A stretch of 64,000 bases of DNA from Nitratireductor indicus C115 (GTDB lineage Bacteria; Pseudomonadota; Alphaproteobacteria; Rhizobiales; Rhizobiaceae). Location: contig NZ_AMSI01000002.1 in assembly GCF_000300515.1 (NCBI RefSeq), positions 124,001 to 188,000 on the forward strand, read 5' to 3'. Each line of letters opens with the position of its first letter. Positions within the stretch are counted from its first letter, which is position 1. Positions 54,378-63,252 of the stretch are shown one piece after another. A program made the translations under genes and the position numbers. Below the pieces are notes generated by a model, which saw nothing but the letters and a program-made list of their open reading frames with translations, had not been told where the DNA came from and made no database searches.

Positions 54378-55355
54378 ATGGCGGGGCAGCAGGTCTTTCG
54401 GCTGCCGGCATCTGGGCTCGAGGTTCCGTTGGCCGTTTCATCGAATTTGCGGGGTGCGCTTTTCCTGGCCGTGTCGATGGCCGGGTTCACCTGCAACGAC
54501 GCCATGACAAAACTGCTGACCGCAGACATGAATCTCGGCCAGATCATGTTTTTGCGCGGTGTGATCGCAACGGCCCTGCTCGCTCTGATTGCCTGGCGCT
54601 TCGGAGCCTTTGCCAACCTCAATCTGCGGGCGCTAGCCCATCCCATGATGATGCTGCGCGTGATTGGCGAGATTGGCGGCAATGTCTGCTTTCTGATCGC
54701 CATCAGCCACACACCGATTTCCAGCCTCGCAGCCGTTCTTCAGGTCCAGCCGCTTGCGGTCACCATGGGAGCGGCGCTCTTTCTGGCCGAGCCGGTCGGT
54801 TGGCGCCGCTGGAGCGCCATCATCGTGGGCTTCATCGGCATTCTGATCATTATCAGGCCGGGTGCCGAGAGCTTCAATCTGTATTCGCTCTTTGGTCTCG
54901 GCGTGGTGGCTTTCAGCGCGATGCGCGATATCGTCACCCGGCTCGTGCCCTCCAACATCCCCACACACATGATCTCGATGGTCACCGCAGCCTTCGTGTC
55001 GATGGCTGGCGGCGCCCTGATCGCGCCCACGGGCGGCTGGTCGCCAATCGATGGCTATTCCCTGATCCTCCTCATTCTGGCCGGTTCATTCATCGTGGTG
55101 GGATACCAGTTCATCGTCATGGCCCTGCGTCTTGGCGATCTCTCGTTCATCGCCCCTTTCCGCTACACATCGCTGCTGTGGGCCATGATGCTCGGCTTCG
55201 TCATTTTCGGCGAACGGCCTGATATCGCAATGCTCGTTGGGGCGTGCATCGTCGTTTGTTCGGGCCTTTACACGCTTTATCGCGAAAGGATCGTCGACAA
55301 GAACCGCCCGGTCGCCGCAAGCACCGCGCCCGAGCTCGCACCGGAGGAGAAATAG
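54378..55355 (+). CDS. EamA-type DMT family transporter
   Basis: A 325-residue drug/metabolite transporter with ten helices in two EamA repeats (SNLRGALFLAVSMAGFTCNDAMTKLL and NLYSLFGLGVVAFSAMRDIVTRLVPS). ISHTPISSLAAVLQVQPLAVTMGAALFLAEPVGWRRW is the typical end of the first repeat. The substrate is unknown. It lies between moaA and an MFS exporter on the same strand. The C-terminal tail (VAASTAPELAPEEK) is cytoplasmic and acidic. Confidence 0.88.
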   Translation: MAGQQVFRLPASGLEVPLAVSSNLRGALFLAVSMAGFTCNDAMTKLLTADMNLGQIMFLRGVIATALLALIAWRFGAFANLNLRALAHPMMMLRVIGEIGGNVCFLIAISHTPISSLAAVLQVQPLAVTMGAALFLAEPVGWRRWSAIIVGFIGILIIIRPGAESFNLYSLFGLGVVAFSAMRDIVTRLVPSNIPTHMISMVTAAFVSMAGGALIAPTGGWSPIDGYSLILLILAGSFIVVGYQFIVMALRLGDLSFIAPFRYTSLLWAMMLGFVIFGERPDIAMLVGACIVVCSGLYTLYRERIVDKNRPVAASTAPELAPEEK

Positions 55356-55419
55356 CGCCGGAAACACCAGGTCCGGCAACCGCATTTCAGCATTGTCGGA
55401 AAACCATTCGGGGAGGAGA

Positions 55420-56625
55420 ATGGCCTTGCTGCCGCAAGCACCGGCGAAACCGCCGCATATTCTGACATTGGTCATCGCCACGGCCACCGGTTCATTGTCG
55501 ATGAACATTTTCCTGCCGTCGCTGCCGGGCATGGCGGCCTATTTCCAAACCGACTATGCCCTCGTGCAGCTGGCGGTTTCGCTTTATCTGGCCGCAACGG
55601 CCTTGCTGCAGCTTTTCATAGGCCCTGCCTCCGACAGGTTTGGACGCCGGCCGGTGATGCTTGTATGTTTCGTGATCTTCATCCTCAGCACTTTCGCCGC
55701 GATCTTCACCACCGATATCATCCTTTTCCTCATCTGCCGGGTTCTGCAGGCGTTTTCTGCCGCAGGCATGGTGCTTTCGCGCGCCATCATTCGCGACACG
55801 GTGGATGCCGACAGTGCCGCCAGCCGTATCGGCTATGTGACCATGGGCATGACCCTGGTCCCGATGATCGGCCCCTTTATCGGCGGCTTCCTGGATGAAT
55901 TCTATGGCTGGCAGGCAACATTCTATCTGGCGCTTGCCTTCGGGATTTTCTCGATCGTCGTTGTCTATCTCAACCTCGGCGAGACCAACCATCAACCTAC
56001 ATCGAGCATGCTCGCGCAGCTCAAGAGCTATCCGGAGCTTTTCCGCGCCCGCCGTTTCTGGGGATACACGGCAACGGCCGCATTCGCATCGGGCGCCTTC
56101 TTCGCCTTTTTAGGCGGCGGGCCATATGTCGCGACACAGATCCTCCACCTGACCCCATCCCAATACGGCACCTATTTCATTCTCATCTCGATCGGCTACA
56201 TGATCGGCAACTTCTCGTCAGGCCGTTTTTCCCGCCAGATCGGGCTCAATAGGATGATGCTCGCCGGCAATGTCATCGCTTCGTCCGGACTGCTTCTGTC
56301 GCTGTTTCTGTTCTCCATGGGCTGTATGCATCCGTTGTCTCTGTTCGGGCCATCCCTCCTGCTTGGCATGGGAAACGGCATGACCCTGCCGAACGCGAAT
56401 GCAGGCATTGTCAGTGTCCGGCCGCATCTGGCCGGTTCAGCCTCCGGCCTTGGCGGTGCGTTGCAGATCGGCGGGGGCGCGGCACTTTCCGTGCTCGCGG
56501 GCCTGATGCTGACACCCGTTTCCGGCCCCTACCCGCTGATCTGGATCATGCTCACTGCGTCGGCGCTCGGCATTGTCGCATCGCTCTACGTGATGCATGT
56601 TGCCCGCCAAAGAGGCGAAATCTGA
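55420..56625 (+). CDS. Bcr/CflA family MFS multidrug exporter
   Basis: A 401-residue, 12-helix drug-proton antiporter. Motif A is GPASDRFGRRPVML between helices 2 and 3, motif C is MGMTLVPMIGPFIGGFLDEFYGW in helix 5, both typical of Bcr/CflA exporters. The start is fixed by GGGAGGAG just before this ATG; the upstream open frame of 61 residues overlaps the previous gene and is rejected. mobA follows after 14 bp, so the two are probably in one transcript. Confidence 0.9.
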   Translation: MALLPQAPAKPPHILTLVIATATGSLSMNIFLPSLPGMAAYFQTDYALVQLAVSLYLAATALLQLFIGPASDRFGRRPVMLVCFVIFILSTFAAIFTTDIILFLICRVLQAFSAAGMVLSRAIIRDTVDADSAASRIGYVTMGMTLVPMIGPFIGGFLDEFYGWQATFYLALAFGIFSIVVVYLNLGETNHQPTSSMLAQLKSYPELFRARRFWGYTATAAFASGAFFAFLGGGPYVATQILHLTPSQYGTYFILISIGYMIGNFSSGRFSRQIGLNRMMLAGNVIASSGLLLSLFLFSMGCMHPLSLFGPSLLLGMGNGMTLPNANAGIVSVRPHLAGSASGLGGALQIGGGAALSVLAGLMLTPVSGPYPLIWIMLTASALGIVASLYVMHVARQRGEI

Positions 56626-56639
56626 TCGATGAGGAAGAG

Positions 56640-57293
56640 ATGCTAAGCCCCATCGCCGGAGTGATTCTGGCCGGCGGCCGCGCCAGCCGGATGGGTGGCG
56701 CAGACAAGGGAATGCTCACCATCGGTCACTCGACCCTGCTTGAACGCGTGATCGGGCGGCTGGAGCCGCAGGTGACCGCATTGGCGCTGAACGCGAACGG
56801 CGATCCCTCCCGCTTTTCGCCGCTTGCCCTCGACATCGTCGCAGACCCCCTGCCTGAACAGGTGGGCCCGCTAGGGGGCATTCTGGCCGCAATGCGCTGG
56901 GCCGCAGCGCATAAAATACACTTCAGGCGGGTCGTCACCGTTGCCGCCGACACCCCGTTCTTCCCCGAAGACCTCGTTCGCAGCTTCCTCGAAACTGCCG
57001 GAGACAACGAGGAACGCATCGTTTTGGCGGGATCCGGCGGCCGCCCTCATCCGACATTCGGGTTGTGGCCCACCGGGCTGGCTGACGATCTCGCAGCTCA
57101 TATTTCTTCAGGCCAGCCGCGCCGCGTCACAGCCTATGCGATTGAAAAGCATGGAGCCGCAATCGCGGACTTTGCCTTCAGCGCCGGCTTTGACCCCTTC
57201 TTCAACATCAATACGCCAGAGGACCTGGCAGCAGCACGCGGCGCTGCCGAAACGGGGCCTCTGAAAGGCGAACAAGCGGGAAAGCAGGAATGA
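56640..57293 (+). CDS. mobA: Molybdenum cofactor guanylyltransferase
   Basis: Attaches GMP to molybdopterin to form the bis-MGD cofactor used by DMSO-reductase-family enzymes. The 217-residue protein has the nucleotidyltransferase signature VILAGGRASRMGGADKGML, GPLGGILAAM and VAADTPFFPEDLV. Its presence implies that the cell makes MGD-type molybdoenzymes. It overlaps mobB by four bases (ATGA) and follows the MFS gene by 14 bp. Confidence 0.95.
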   Translation: MLSPIAGVILAGGRASRMGGADKGMLTIGHSTLLERVIGRLEPQVTALALNANGDPSRFSPLALDIVADPLPEQVGPLGGILAAMRWAAAHKIHFRRVVTVAADTPFFPEDLVRSFLETAGDNEERIVLAGSGGRPHPTFGLWPTGLADDLAAHISSGQPRRVTAYAIEKHGAAIADFAFSAGFDPFFNINTPEDLAAARGAAETGPLKGEQAGKQE

Positions 57294-57811
57294 ACGCGAA
57301 AGCCGTGTACGGCATTGTCGGCTGGAAGAACTCAGGAAAAACCACACTGACAGAGCGCCTCGTGGGCGAATTGGTGGGCCGTGGCCTGCGCATTGCGACA
57401 CTCAAACATGCCCATCACGACTTCGATATCGACCGGGAGGGCACGGATTCATTCCGTCATCGCGCGGCCGGTGCTTCGGAGGTTGCCATCGTCTCAGGCC
57501 GCCGCTGGGCCCTGATGCACGAACTGGGCGAGAATGCAGAACCGTCTCTCGATGAAATGCTTGCCCGTCTTTCCCCGTGTGACCTCGTCCTGATCGAAGG
57601 TTTCAAGCGTGAATCTCATCCGAAGATCGAATGCCGGCGCCTGGGAGCGAAAGACACGGCCCCGCTTGCCGATAAAGATCCGGCAATCGCAGCAATTGCC
57701 AGCGATCACGAGACGGAAACGCAGGGCCTGCCGCGTTTCGATATAGATGACGTTCGGGCAATCGCGGATTTTATCCTGCGCAATACAGGCCTGACGAGTT
57801 CTACAGGATGA
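57290..57811 (+). CDS. mobB: Molybdopterin-guanine dinucleotide biosynthesis adaptor MobB
   Basis: GTP-binding partner of MobA, 173 residues. It has the P-loop VGWKNSGKTTLTERL, TLKHAHHDFDIDREGTDSFRHRAAGA, and DLVLIEGFKRESHPKIE, all characteristic. It is not strictly required for MGD formation but raises efficiency. The four-base overlap with mobA indicates coupled translation. Confidence 0.95.
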   Translation: MNAKAVYGIVGWKNSGKTTLTERLVGELVGRGLRIATLKHAHHDFDIDREGTDSFRHRAAGASEVAIVSGRRWALMHELGENAEPSLDEMLARLSPCDLVLIEGFKRESHPKIECRRLGAKDTAPLADKDPAIAAIASDHETETQGLPRFDIDDVRAIADFILRNTGLTSSTG

Positions 57812-57931
57812 GCGACTACTGCGCGAAGCAGCTTTGCAGTTGCAATCTCGCGTGAAACGATGGGAATATCCGGGTTCAAAATCCGTAGCCGCCTGATCGG
57901 CAAACGGAAAACATAACAGAGAGGAACCCGA

Positions 57932-58714
57932 ATGCGTATTTCAAGACGTGTCGCACTTGCCCTCCCGGCCGCGTTTCTTGCCTTCACCCTGGGCGCTGCC
58001 AATGCGCAGGGCATGAAAGTAAAGATCGGCACCGAAGGCGCCTACCCGCCTTTCAACAACCTGACATCGGATGGCAAGCTTGAAGGCTTCGACATCGACA
58101 TCGCCCGGGCGCTCTGCGAGGAGATGAAGGCGGAGTGCGAATTCGTCACCCAGGACTGGGACGGCATCATTCCCGCACTCCAGGCCGGAAAATTCGATGC
58201 GATCATCGCTTCCATGTCGATCAATGAGGATCGCAAGAAGGAAGTGGATTTCACCGACAAATACTACAACACCCCGCCCGCCATCGTGGTGCCCAAGGAC
58301 AGCGACATCAAGGGCGTGACGAAGGAAGATCTGGCCGGCAAGACAATCGGCGCGCAGGGTTCGACAACCCACTCCACCTATGCGGAAAAGACCTTCACCG
58401 ACAGCGACGTGAAGCTCTACCCGACGTCGGAAGAATACAAGCTCGACATCATCAACGGGCGCCTCGATGCCGTCATCGACGACGTGGTGGTGCTTGACGA
58501 ATTCCTGAAGACGGATGACGGCGCCTGCTGCAAGATCGCGGGCACGCTGACCCCGATCGAGGAAATTTACGGACCTGGCATCGGCATTGCCGTCCGCAAG
58601 GGCGACAATGACCTGCGCGAGAAGCTGAACGCCGCAATCAAGGCCATTCGTGAAAATGGAAAATACAAAGAAATCAACGAGAAGCACTTTTCGTTTGATG
58701 TTTATGGCGACTAA
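57932..58714 (+). CDS. Amino acid ABC transporter substrate-binding protein
   Basis: A 260-residue periplasmic binding protein of the lysine/arginine/ornithine-histidine type (SBP_bac_3). A signal peptide (to ANAQ) precedes KVKIGTEGAYPPFNNLTSDGKLEGFDIDIARALCEEMKAECEFV, and DWDGIIPALQAGKFDAIIASMSI follows. Two cysteines near DDGACCK are unusual but present in some rhizobial members. GAGAGGAA precedes the ATG. Two permease genes follow; a stem-loop in the 110-bp gap probably favours expression of the binding protein. Confidence 0.92.
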   Translation: MRISRRVALALPAAFLAFTLGAANAQGMKVKIGTEGAYPPFNNLTSDGKLEGFDIDIARALCEEMKAECEFVTQDWDGIIPALQAGKFDAIIASMSINEDRKKEVDFTDKYYNTPPAIVVPKDSDIKGVTKEDLAGKTIGAQGSTTHSTYAEKTFTDSDVKLYPTSEEYKLDIINGRLDAVIDDVVVLDEFLKTDDGACCKIAGTLTPIEEIYGPGIGIAVRKGDNDLREKLNAAIKAIRENGKYKEINEKHFSFDVYGD

Positions 58715-58741
58715 GCTTCGGCATTTATGATTGCCTTCGAG

Positions 58742-58772
58742 GCGGGCGGCGCAACAAACGATTGCCGCCCGC
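58742..58772 (+). repeat. Stem-loop between binding protein and permeases
   Basis: GCGGGCGGC and GCCGCCCGC form a perfect 9-bp G/C stem over a 13-base loop, without a T-run. It lies 28 bp past the binding-protein stop and 53 bp before the permease start. Such elements commonly protect the upstream mRNA and lower downstream expression. Confidence 0.65.
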
Positions 58773-58824
58773 ACAATTATCCCGCCACAGAAGCGGGCAA
58801 AGCCGGTAGGGGGAAAATCGGCAT

Positions 58825-59538
58825 ATGGAAAGGGTATTCACCCTCTTGAGCTTCGGCCCCGAGGGCTGGGGCGACAATATCGCGGCCGGCGTCGTCATCA
58901 CTGTCTCGCTCGCCTTGGCAACGCTGCCTGTCGGCCTTGCACTCGGTTTTCTCGTTGCCTTGGGAAAGCGTTCGCCGGATCGGTTCCTCCGGCTTGCCGC
59001 CAATATCTACACAACCATCTTCCGCGGGCTTCCCGAACTTCTGACACTCTTTCTCGTCTTTTACGGCGCGCAGATCGGCCTTCAGAAGCTCATCCATTTT
59101 TTCGACCCGGCCGCCAGCATAGAAATCAACGCGTTCGTTGCGGGAATGGTGGCGCTTGGCGCTGTCTTCTCCTCCTACGCAAGCGAGGTCTTCCTTGCCG
59201 CATTCCGCGCCATTCCCAGTGGCCAGTATGAGGGAGGGTATGCGGTAGGTCTTTCTTCGAGCCAGACAATGCGGCTGGTCATCGCCCCGCAACTCCTGCG
59301 TCTCGCCCTGCCCGGCCTTTCCAATCTCTGGCTCATCCTGATCAAGGACACCGCGCTCGTATCGGTGATCGGCATCGCGGATGTGTTGCGGCAGAGCCAG
59401 GTTGCCGCTCGCGTGACGAAGGAAGCGTTTCTGTTTTTTGGCCTTGCCTGTCTCATCTATCTGGCGCTCGCCATGCTCTCGTCGATTGCCATAGCCGCCA
59501 TCGAACGCCGGGCTGAACGCGCGGGAGCGGTGCGATGA
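58825..59538 (+). CDS. Amino acid ABC permease (HisQ/ArtQ type)
   Basis: Permease subunit with five helices, 237 residues. TIFRGLPELLTLFLVFYGAQIGLQ is the conserved first motif; the EAA loop coupling to the ATPase is EVFLAAFRAIPSGQYEGGYAVGLSSSQTMRLVIAPQLLRLALPGLSN. AGGGGGAAA precedes the ATG. It overlaps the next permease gene by four bases. Confidence 0.92.
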   Translation: MERVFTLLSFGPEGWGDNIAAGVVITVSLALATLPVGLALGFLVALGKRSPDRFLRLAANIYTTIFRGLPELLTLFLVFYGAQIGLQKLIHFFDPAASIEINAFVAGMVALGAVFSSYASEVFLAAFRAIPSGQYEGGYAVGLSSSQTMRLVIAPQLLRLALPGLSNLWLILIKDTALVSVIGIADVLRQSQVAARVTKEAFLFFGLACLIYLALAMLSSIAIAAIERRAERAGAVR

Positions 59539-60365
59539 CGGCTGCGCCTGGCTCTCTTACCCCCGCCGAACGCCCGCCGGTTCAAAAGGCTCCGTGGACG
59601 CATCAACGCACCCTCGGCGTCGTGCTTCTGTGCATCTGGGCAGCACTTGCGCTCGCCGTTGCGGCCTTCATGGTGGAATCCTGGAATCCGACGCTCTTCG
59701 AGCGCTATGCCCCGCGCTATATGTCCGGCCTTTGGATCACCATTCAGCTTGTGGTCCTGTCAGTGATTTTCGGCGCGCTTCTGTCGATCCCTATTGCCTA
59801 TGGGCGCATGTCGGAAAACAGGTTCCTCTCCGCCCTCGCCTACGCCTATGTCTACTTCTTCCGCGGAACGCCGCTCCTGGCGCAGACCTTCCTGATCTAT
59901 TACGGCCTCGGGTCCTTCCGCCCCGAACTCCAGGCAATCGGTCTGTGGAGTTTTTTCCGCGATGCCTGGAATTGCGCGCTCTTCGCCTTCACGCTCAACA
60001 CCGCCGCCTATCAGGCGGAGATATTGCGCGGCGCCATAGGGAGTGTGGGGCGCGGCCAATGGGAAGCCGCCTCGGCGCTCGGCATTCCGAAGCTTCTGGC
60101 CATCCGCAAGATCATCATTCCACAGGCCATGATCGTGGCCTTGAGGCCCTATGGCAACGAAGTCATCCTCATGATCAAGGGATCCGCGATCGTTGCCATC
60201 ATCACCGTTTTCGACCTTATGGGCGAAACCCGCCGCGCTTATTCCCAGACGTTCGATTTCCAGACTTACATCTGGGCCGCGCTGATCTATCTTGCCCTCG
60301 TCGAACTATTGCGCAATCTCATCGACCTGATCGAGAAGCGCATCACACGGCATCTGAAGCGCTGA
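59535..60365 (+). CDS. Amino acid ABC permease (HisM/ArtM type)
   Basis: Second permease subunit, 276 residues, five or six helices after a 25-residue N-terminal extension. YFFRGTPLLAQTFLIYYGL and the EAA loop EILRGAIGSVGRGQWEAASALGIPKLLAIRKIIIPQAM are typical. It forms a heterodimer with the preceding permease (four-base gene overlap). No ATP-binding subunit follows; the next gene is a dehydrogenase, so the ATPase must be encoded elsewhere. Confidence 0.92.
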   Translation: MTAAPGSLTPAERPPVQKAPWTHQRTLGVVLLCIWAALALAVAAFMVESWNPTLFERYAPRYMSGLWITIQLVVLSVIFGALLSIPIAYGRMSENRFLSALAYAYVYFFRGTPLLAQTFLIYYGLGSFRPELQAIGLWSFFRDAWNCALFAFTLNTAAYQAEILRGAIGSVGRGQWEAASALGIPKLLAIRKIIIPQAMIVALRPYGNEVILMIKGSAIVAIITVFDLMGETRRAYSQTFDFQTYIWAALIYLALVELLRNLIDLIEKRITRHLKR

Positions 60366-60411
60366 CGGGGCGCCAGATGCCGAGCATAGCATTCAGGGAG
60401 AATTTCAAGGC

Positions 60412-61284
60412 ATGGCTGACGTAGCATTCATCGGACTTGGCGTCATGGGATACCCGATGGCCGCCCATCTGAAACACAAGGGCGGGCATTCCGTAACGGT
60501 CTATAATCGCACATCCGCCAAAGCCGACAAATGGGTAAGCGAACATGGCGGCGGCGCGGCTGCGACGCCTAAGGAGGCAGCAAGCGGCAAGGACTTCGTC
60601 TTCGCCTGCGTGGGCAATGACGAGGACCTGCGGTCCGTCACCCTTGGCCCCGACGGAGCCTTCCAGAGCATGAAGAAGGGTGCGGTCTTCATCGACAACA
60701 CCACGGCGTCGGCCGAGGTCACCCGTGAACTCGATGCGGAGGCCACAAAACGCGGCATCCATTTCCTCGACGCCCCCGTCTCCGGCGGGCAGGCCGGTGC
60801 GGAGAACGGTGTCCTGACGGTCATGTGCGGCGGTGACCAGGCCATCTTCGACAAGGCAAGCCCCGTCATCGAAGCCTATGCGCGCATGGTTGGTCTCATG
60901 GGACCTGCCGGCGCCGGCCAGCTGACCAAGATGATCAACCAGATCTGCATTGCGGGTCTCGTGCAGGGTCTTTCGGAAGGGCTCCACTTCGGGCGCAAGG
61001 CGGGTCTGGACATCGAAAAGGTCGTCGACGTCATTTCCAAGGGGGCTGCCGGCTCCTGGCAGATGGAAAACCGCCACAAGACGATGAAGCAGAGCAAATA
61101 TGATTTCGGCTTCGCGGTGGACTGGATGCGCAAGGACCTGGGCATCTGTCTTGCCGAAGCTGACCGCAACGGCGCAAGCCTGCCGGTCACCGCCCTCGTC
61201 GATCAGTTCTACAAGGACGTGCAGAAGATGGGCGGCGGACGCTGGGATACTTCCTCACTCCTCGCCCGGCTCGAAGCCGAATAG
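60412..61284 (+). CDS. NAD(P)-dependent beta-hydroxyacid dehydrogenase
   Basis: A 290-residue oxidoreductase of the 3-hydroxyisobutyrate dehydrogenase family. The N-terminal FIGLGVMGYPMAAHLKHKG is the Rossmann loop, with NRTSAK after strand 2 suggesting NADP preference. FLDAPVSGGQAGAENGVLTVMCGG is the substrate motif and Lys in GAGQLTKMINQ the catalytic residue. Likely substrates are small aldehydes or hydroxyacids (tartronate semialdehyde, succinic semialdehyde, hydroxyisobutyrate); the exact one is not clear. It follows the permease genes by 46 bp. Confidence 0.9.
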   Translation: MADVAFIGLGVMGYPMAAHLKHKGGHSVTVYNRTSAKADKWVSEHGGGAAATPKEAASGKDFVFACVGNDEDLRSVTLGPDGAFQSMKKGAVFIDNTTASAEVTRELDAEATKRGIHFLDAPVSGGQAGAENGVLTVMCGGDQAIFDKASPVIEAYARMVGLMGPAGAGQLTKMINQICIAGLVQGLSEGLHFGRKAGLDIEKVVDVISKGAAGSWQMENRHKTMKQSKYDFGFAVDWMRKDLGICLAEADRNGASLPVTALVDQFYKDVQKMGGGRWDTSSLLARLEAE

Positions 61285-61410
61285 GAACCGGATACGCAGG
61301 CAGAAGACGCTGTCCACCCTGCCGCCGCGCCGTGCATCTCCCATGAGGCACGGCGCCGGCATCCTTCGCTTGGGATATGACCGGCAGGTATCCTGGCCTG
61401 AAGCGGACGT

Positions 61411-61905
61411 TCAAGCTGAAGCGCTTGCTCCACTTTCCTTGTCGAGCACGAGATAGTCGAGCGGTAATTCGGTCGTGTTCTTGATCTGCTCCATGGCAAA
61501 TGTCGAGGAGACATCGCGGATTTCGATCTTGCCGATGAGCTTCTTGTAAAACGCATCATAGGCAGCGATGTCGGGCACCACCACGCGCAGCAGATAATCC
61601 ACATCGCCGCTCATGCGATAGAACTCGACCACCTCGGGAAACTGCTGGATCACCTCCGAGAAGCGCTTCAGCCACTCATGGCTGTGCATGTTCGTGCGGA
61701 TCGAGACGAACACGTTCACCTTGGCGTTGATCTTCTCGGGATCGAGGATCGCCACCCGGCGGCGGATGACCCCTTCTTCCTCAAGCTTCTGGATGCGCCG
61801 CCAGCAAGGCGTCGTTGAAAGCCCGACTTTTTTTGCAATGTCGGCAACGGCAAGGGTCGAATTTTCTTGCAGCAGGCGCAAAATCTTGCGGTCGAGGCGG
61901 TCCAT
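61411..61905 (-). CDS. Lrp/AsnC family transcriptional regulator
   Basis: A 164-residue feast/famine regulator: N-terminal helix-turn-helix (LDRKILRLLQENSTLAVADIAKKVGLSTTPCWRRIQKLEEEGVI) and C-terminal RAM ligand-binding domain (FYRMSGDVDYLLRVVVPDIAAYDAFYKKLIG). Amino acids are usual effectors. The ATG six bases after GGAG is chosen over an adjoining GTG. It is convergent with the hydroxyacid dehydrogenase and could regulate the amino acid transporter nearby, which is speculative. Confidence 0.92.
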   Translation of the reverse strand: MDRLDRKILRLLQENSTLAVADIAKKVGLSTTPCWRRIQKLEEEGVIRRRVAILDPEKINAKVNVFVSIRTNMHSHEWLKRFSEVIQQFPEVVEFYRMSGDVDYLLRVVVPDIAAYDAFYKKLIGKIEIRDVSSTFAMEQIKNTTELPLDYLVLDKESGASASA

Positions 61906-62004
61906 CACGGTCTCCGAGGAAAATACTTTCCTAACATGGCCATCATAAGGCGCTTAAACAAGAAAGATTTTGCCACAAAAACTGAAATGAAGGTTGATAA
62001 TTCC

Positions 62005-62628
62005 CTATTTCGGCCCAACATACCGCCGAATTTGCTCCCTCAGCACAGGGAGCAGATCAGCCTCGAACCAGGGATTCTTTTTCAGCCAGCCGGTATTGCG
62101 CCAGGAAGGGTGCGGCAGAGGCAGGACACGTGGCCTCGCGTCCCGCTCGAAGAATCGCCGCCAGTCGTGCACCGTATCGGTCAGTCTCGCGTGCCGGTCC
62201 GTACCCAGATGCCAGGCTTGCGCATATTGTCCGATCACCAGCACAAGCTCGATCTGCGGCATGTGCTCCAACAAGGTGTGGCGCCAGGCGGGTGCACATT
62301 CGCGGCGCGGGGGAAGATCTCCACCCTTTGCATCGAGGCCTGGAAAACAGAATCCCATCGGTGCAATGGCGAAATGGTCAGGATCGTAGAAGACCTCCCG
62401 GTCGACCTGCAGCCAATCGCGCAACCGGTCCCCCGAGCGATCGTCAAAGGGAATGCCGGACGCGTGCACGCGTGTTCCAGGTGCTTGCCCTGCAATCAAC
62501 ACCCGCGCCCTGTGCGATCCCACCACCACGGGACGAGGCTCATGCGGCAAAGGCGCAGCGATGGGCTCTTCCACGCAAATGCGGCAAGCCCTGATTCGGT
62601 GGAGCAGCTCCTCGAAGGTTTCGTTCAT
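62005..62628 (-). CDS. Uracil-DNA glycosylase superfamily protein
   Basis: A 207-residue member of the UDG superfamily. Motif A is VLIAGQAPGTRVHASGIPFDDRSGDRL and motif B LPLPHPSWRNTGWLKKNPWFE, with the His-Pro-Ser of many family members; Cys-x2-Cys near the N-terminus (RACRIC) is compatible with a partial Fe-S-type site, but the full four-Cys set is not seen. It may remove damaged bases or have another nucleic acid role. It is followed 12 bp upstream on the same strand by a GST gene. Confidence 0.82.
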   Translation of the reverse strand: MNETFEELLHRIRACRICVEEPIAAPLPHEPRPVVVGSHRARVLIAGQAPGTRVHASGIPFDDRSGDRLRDWLQVDREVFYDPDHFAIAPMGFCFPGLDAKGGDLPPRRECAPAWRHTLLEHMPQIELVLVIGQYAQAWHLGTDRHARLTDTVHDWRRFFERDARPRVLPLPHPSWRNTGWLKKNPWFEADLLPVLREQIRRYVGPK

Positions 62629-62640
62629 CGCCGTCTTCGA

Positions 62641-63252
62641 TCAAGCCTTAGCGCTCGGTCGCCCCGCAACCGTGTGATACCAGCGCGCCACATTATCGAG
62701 TCCTTCCGGAAGGGTGAGCTTTGCGGGCTTCATGAAATCGATGCTGACGAGCCCGGTGATATCGGCAATCGTGTAATCCTCACCGGCGATGAATGGCTTG
62801 TCGGCCAGATGTCCATCCAGGAATTTGAGAAATTCCATCACCTTGGGCCGGTTCGCCTCTCCCCATTCGGCAACCTGCGGCACCTCCCATTCTTTCATCG
62901 CAGGGTGCAGATGCCGGAAAACCTGGGCAACAGGGAGGAAAAGATGAAACTCCATACGCCGTTGCCACATCTCAACGAGAGCGCTTCCGAGCGCACCTGT
63001 ACCCATGAGAGGGGGCTGTGGATGGAGCATCTCGAAATAACGGCAGATCGCCACGGTTTCCGTGAGAATCGTTCCGTCATTCAGCTCCAAAACCGGCAAC
63101 CGTTGCAGAGGATTGCGGCTCGTCATGGCATTGGAGCGATGCCCCATCTCGCCCATGTCGACCGGCTCGATCGGGACCTCGATCCCCTTCTCGGCTAGAA
63201 AGATGCGCACCCGGCGCGGATTGGGTGCACGCCCACCATCGAAAAGCTTCAT
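62641..63252 (-). CDS. Glutathione S-transferase family protein
   Basis: A 203-residue cytosolic GST: thioredoxin-like N-domain (MKLFDGGRAPNPRRVRIFLAEKGIEV, with NPLQRLPVLELNDGTILTETVAICRYFE, the glutathione-binding cis-Pro and Glu-Thr) and an all-helical C-domain (FIAGEDYTIADITGLVSIDFM). The N-terminal SP/NP site has PNPRRV, typical of the beta/nu-like groups. Its start overlaps the nuclease gene stop by four bases, and it ends 12 bp before the UDG-like gene, so the three may form one operon. Confidence 0.9.
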   Translation of the reverse strand: MKLFDGGRAPNPRRVRIFLAEKGIEVPIEPVDMGEMGHRSNAMTSRNPLQRLPVLELNDGTILTETVAICRYFEMLHPQPPLMGTGALGSALVEMWQRRMEFHLFLPVAQVFRHLHPAMKEWEVPQVAEWGEANRPKVMEFLKFLDGHLADKPFIAGEDYTIADITGLVSIDFMKPAKLTLPEGLDNVARWYHTVAGRPSAKA

